Below, piece by piece: positions 63,441 through 64,000 of a stretch of DNA of 64,000 bases. A model generated the notes under the pieces. It was given only the letters and a program-made list of their open reading frames with translations. It did no database searches and was not told the DNA's origin. Location of the stretch: NCBI GenBank assembly GCA_021292165.1, contig CM037885.1, forward strand, positions 6,009,042-6,073,041, in the 5' to 3' direction. The translations under genes were made by a program, and so were the position numbers. Within the stretch, counting starts at the first letter, position 1, and the number at the start of each line of letters is the position of its first letter. The DNA is from Shinisaurus crocodilurus. Its lineage: Eukaryota; Chordata; Lepidosauria; Squamata; Shinisauridae.

Positions 63441-64000
63441 GACCTCCCCTTGCAGAGTCTGTGGGCACTGCGCTGTCCTCCCTCTCTTCCAGACGAGCCT
63501 GGGGACGGCAGTTGCAGACGCGCAGGGCTGCCTTGCCTTCTCTCGCAAAGAAGAGATGCCCCGGCTGAGGCCGGCCCGCCGCACGCGCTGCTGCTTCCGC
63601 CTCCCGGGCAGATCCGCTGGACCGCTTCCCCGTTCGGGAAACGCGCGCCCCGCGCACACCCCAGGACCGCGGCAGAGGCCCGCACGCCACAACGCAGGGG
63701 CGCGGCAGCGCGTCATTTCCGACACGGGCGTGCTTTGTGTCCTTGTATATCTGAGGCGGGGGGGGCGGGGGGCCTATGAAACGGGTGGAGGGAAAGGCAC
63801 TCTGCATATGCTCAGAGGGGGCGCCCCTTGTCGCGCAGCTGCTCCGCCCTTCCCGCTGCACAAACGCGAGTTTCCAACGTAGGTCGGGCCACCTTGACGC
63901 TTTGGGCACGGGGTGGGGGCTACTCCCTGGACCCACCACCACCACCACCGCCGCACCTCGGGCTGCGAGGCGCGCGGCTCTCCCGGCCCCGCTCTTGACG
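63441..64000. other. GC-rich, CpG-rich right edge; possible CpG island
   Basis: Dense CpG, including CCGGCCCGCCGCACGCGC and GGGAAACGCGCGCCCCGCGC. Open frames on both strands fit no family. It may be a promoter or the edge of an exon just beyond the window, possibly linked to the rest of PTGIR or another gene. Nothing firmer can be said. Confidence 0.45.

Noticed and set aside
63418..64000. GC-rich open frames on both strands at the right edge
   Set aside because: No recognisable domain, and the start codons fall in a dispersed repeat. Kept only as a possible CpG island.

Overview
The window is vertebrate genomic DNA, most likely from a squamate reptile (lizard or snake). Genes are split into short exons with GT/AG introns. 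The interspersed repeats are the usual lizard mixture: tRNA-headed SINEs of the Sauria-SINE type, L2 and CR1 LINE pieces, and very many short palindromic hAT-type DNA elements that share an ACAACTCCCAGCATGCCCC core. The species call rests on repeat character only.

Three genes can be supported. (1) 955-9681, plus strand: the 3' part of a Jagged-type Notch ligand. Six EGF repeats corresponding to Jagged EGF5-EGF10 lie on six exons, followed by one exon with a transmembrane segment and a short cytoplasmic tail. Every exon junction is in frame. The N-terminal MNNL, DSL and EGF1-4 exons would lie left of the window. EGF11-16 and the cysteine-rich juxtamembrane region of JAG1/JAG2 are absent, so it looks like a compact third Jagged-class ligand. 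(2) 19892-32291, plus strand: a complete calmodulin gene in six coding exons, encoding the standard 149-codon vertebrate protein; the neighbourhood suggests CALM3. A CpG-rich promoter with two CCAAT boxes precedes it and several AATAAA signals follow it. (3) 49187-49444, minus strand: the last coding exon of a prostanoid receptor, best matched to the prostacyclin receptor PTGIR, tail-to-tail with CALM3 as in human 19q13.32. Its TM1-TM6 exon is not found in the remaining 14.5 kb and should lie beyond the right edge.

Layout: 1-9.7 kb Jagged-like exons with introns full of repeats; 9.7-19.4 kb intergenic, with fold-back elements, a 666-bp hAT element and a minus-strand LINE; 19.4-33.7 kb calmodulin, with an L2 copy in intron 2; 33.7-48.5 kb intergenic CR1, SINE and hAT elements and a U2 snRNA fragment; 48.5-49.45 kb PTGIR 3' end; 49.45-64 kb probably PTGIR intron, almost all repeat-derived, ending in a GC-rich stretch.

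The genes do not form an operon. The Jagged-like protein would act at the cell surface in Notch signalling, calmodulin is the general calcium sensor, and PTGIR is a Gs-coupled receptor. Their linkage is of evolutionary interest: JAG2 and CALM1 share human chromosome 14, so this may be an ancient Jagged-calmodulin-prostanoid receptor block in which mammals lost the Jagged member. Comparisons with human proteins were made from knowledge of the families, not by a database search.
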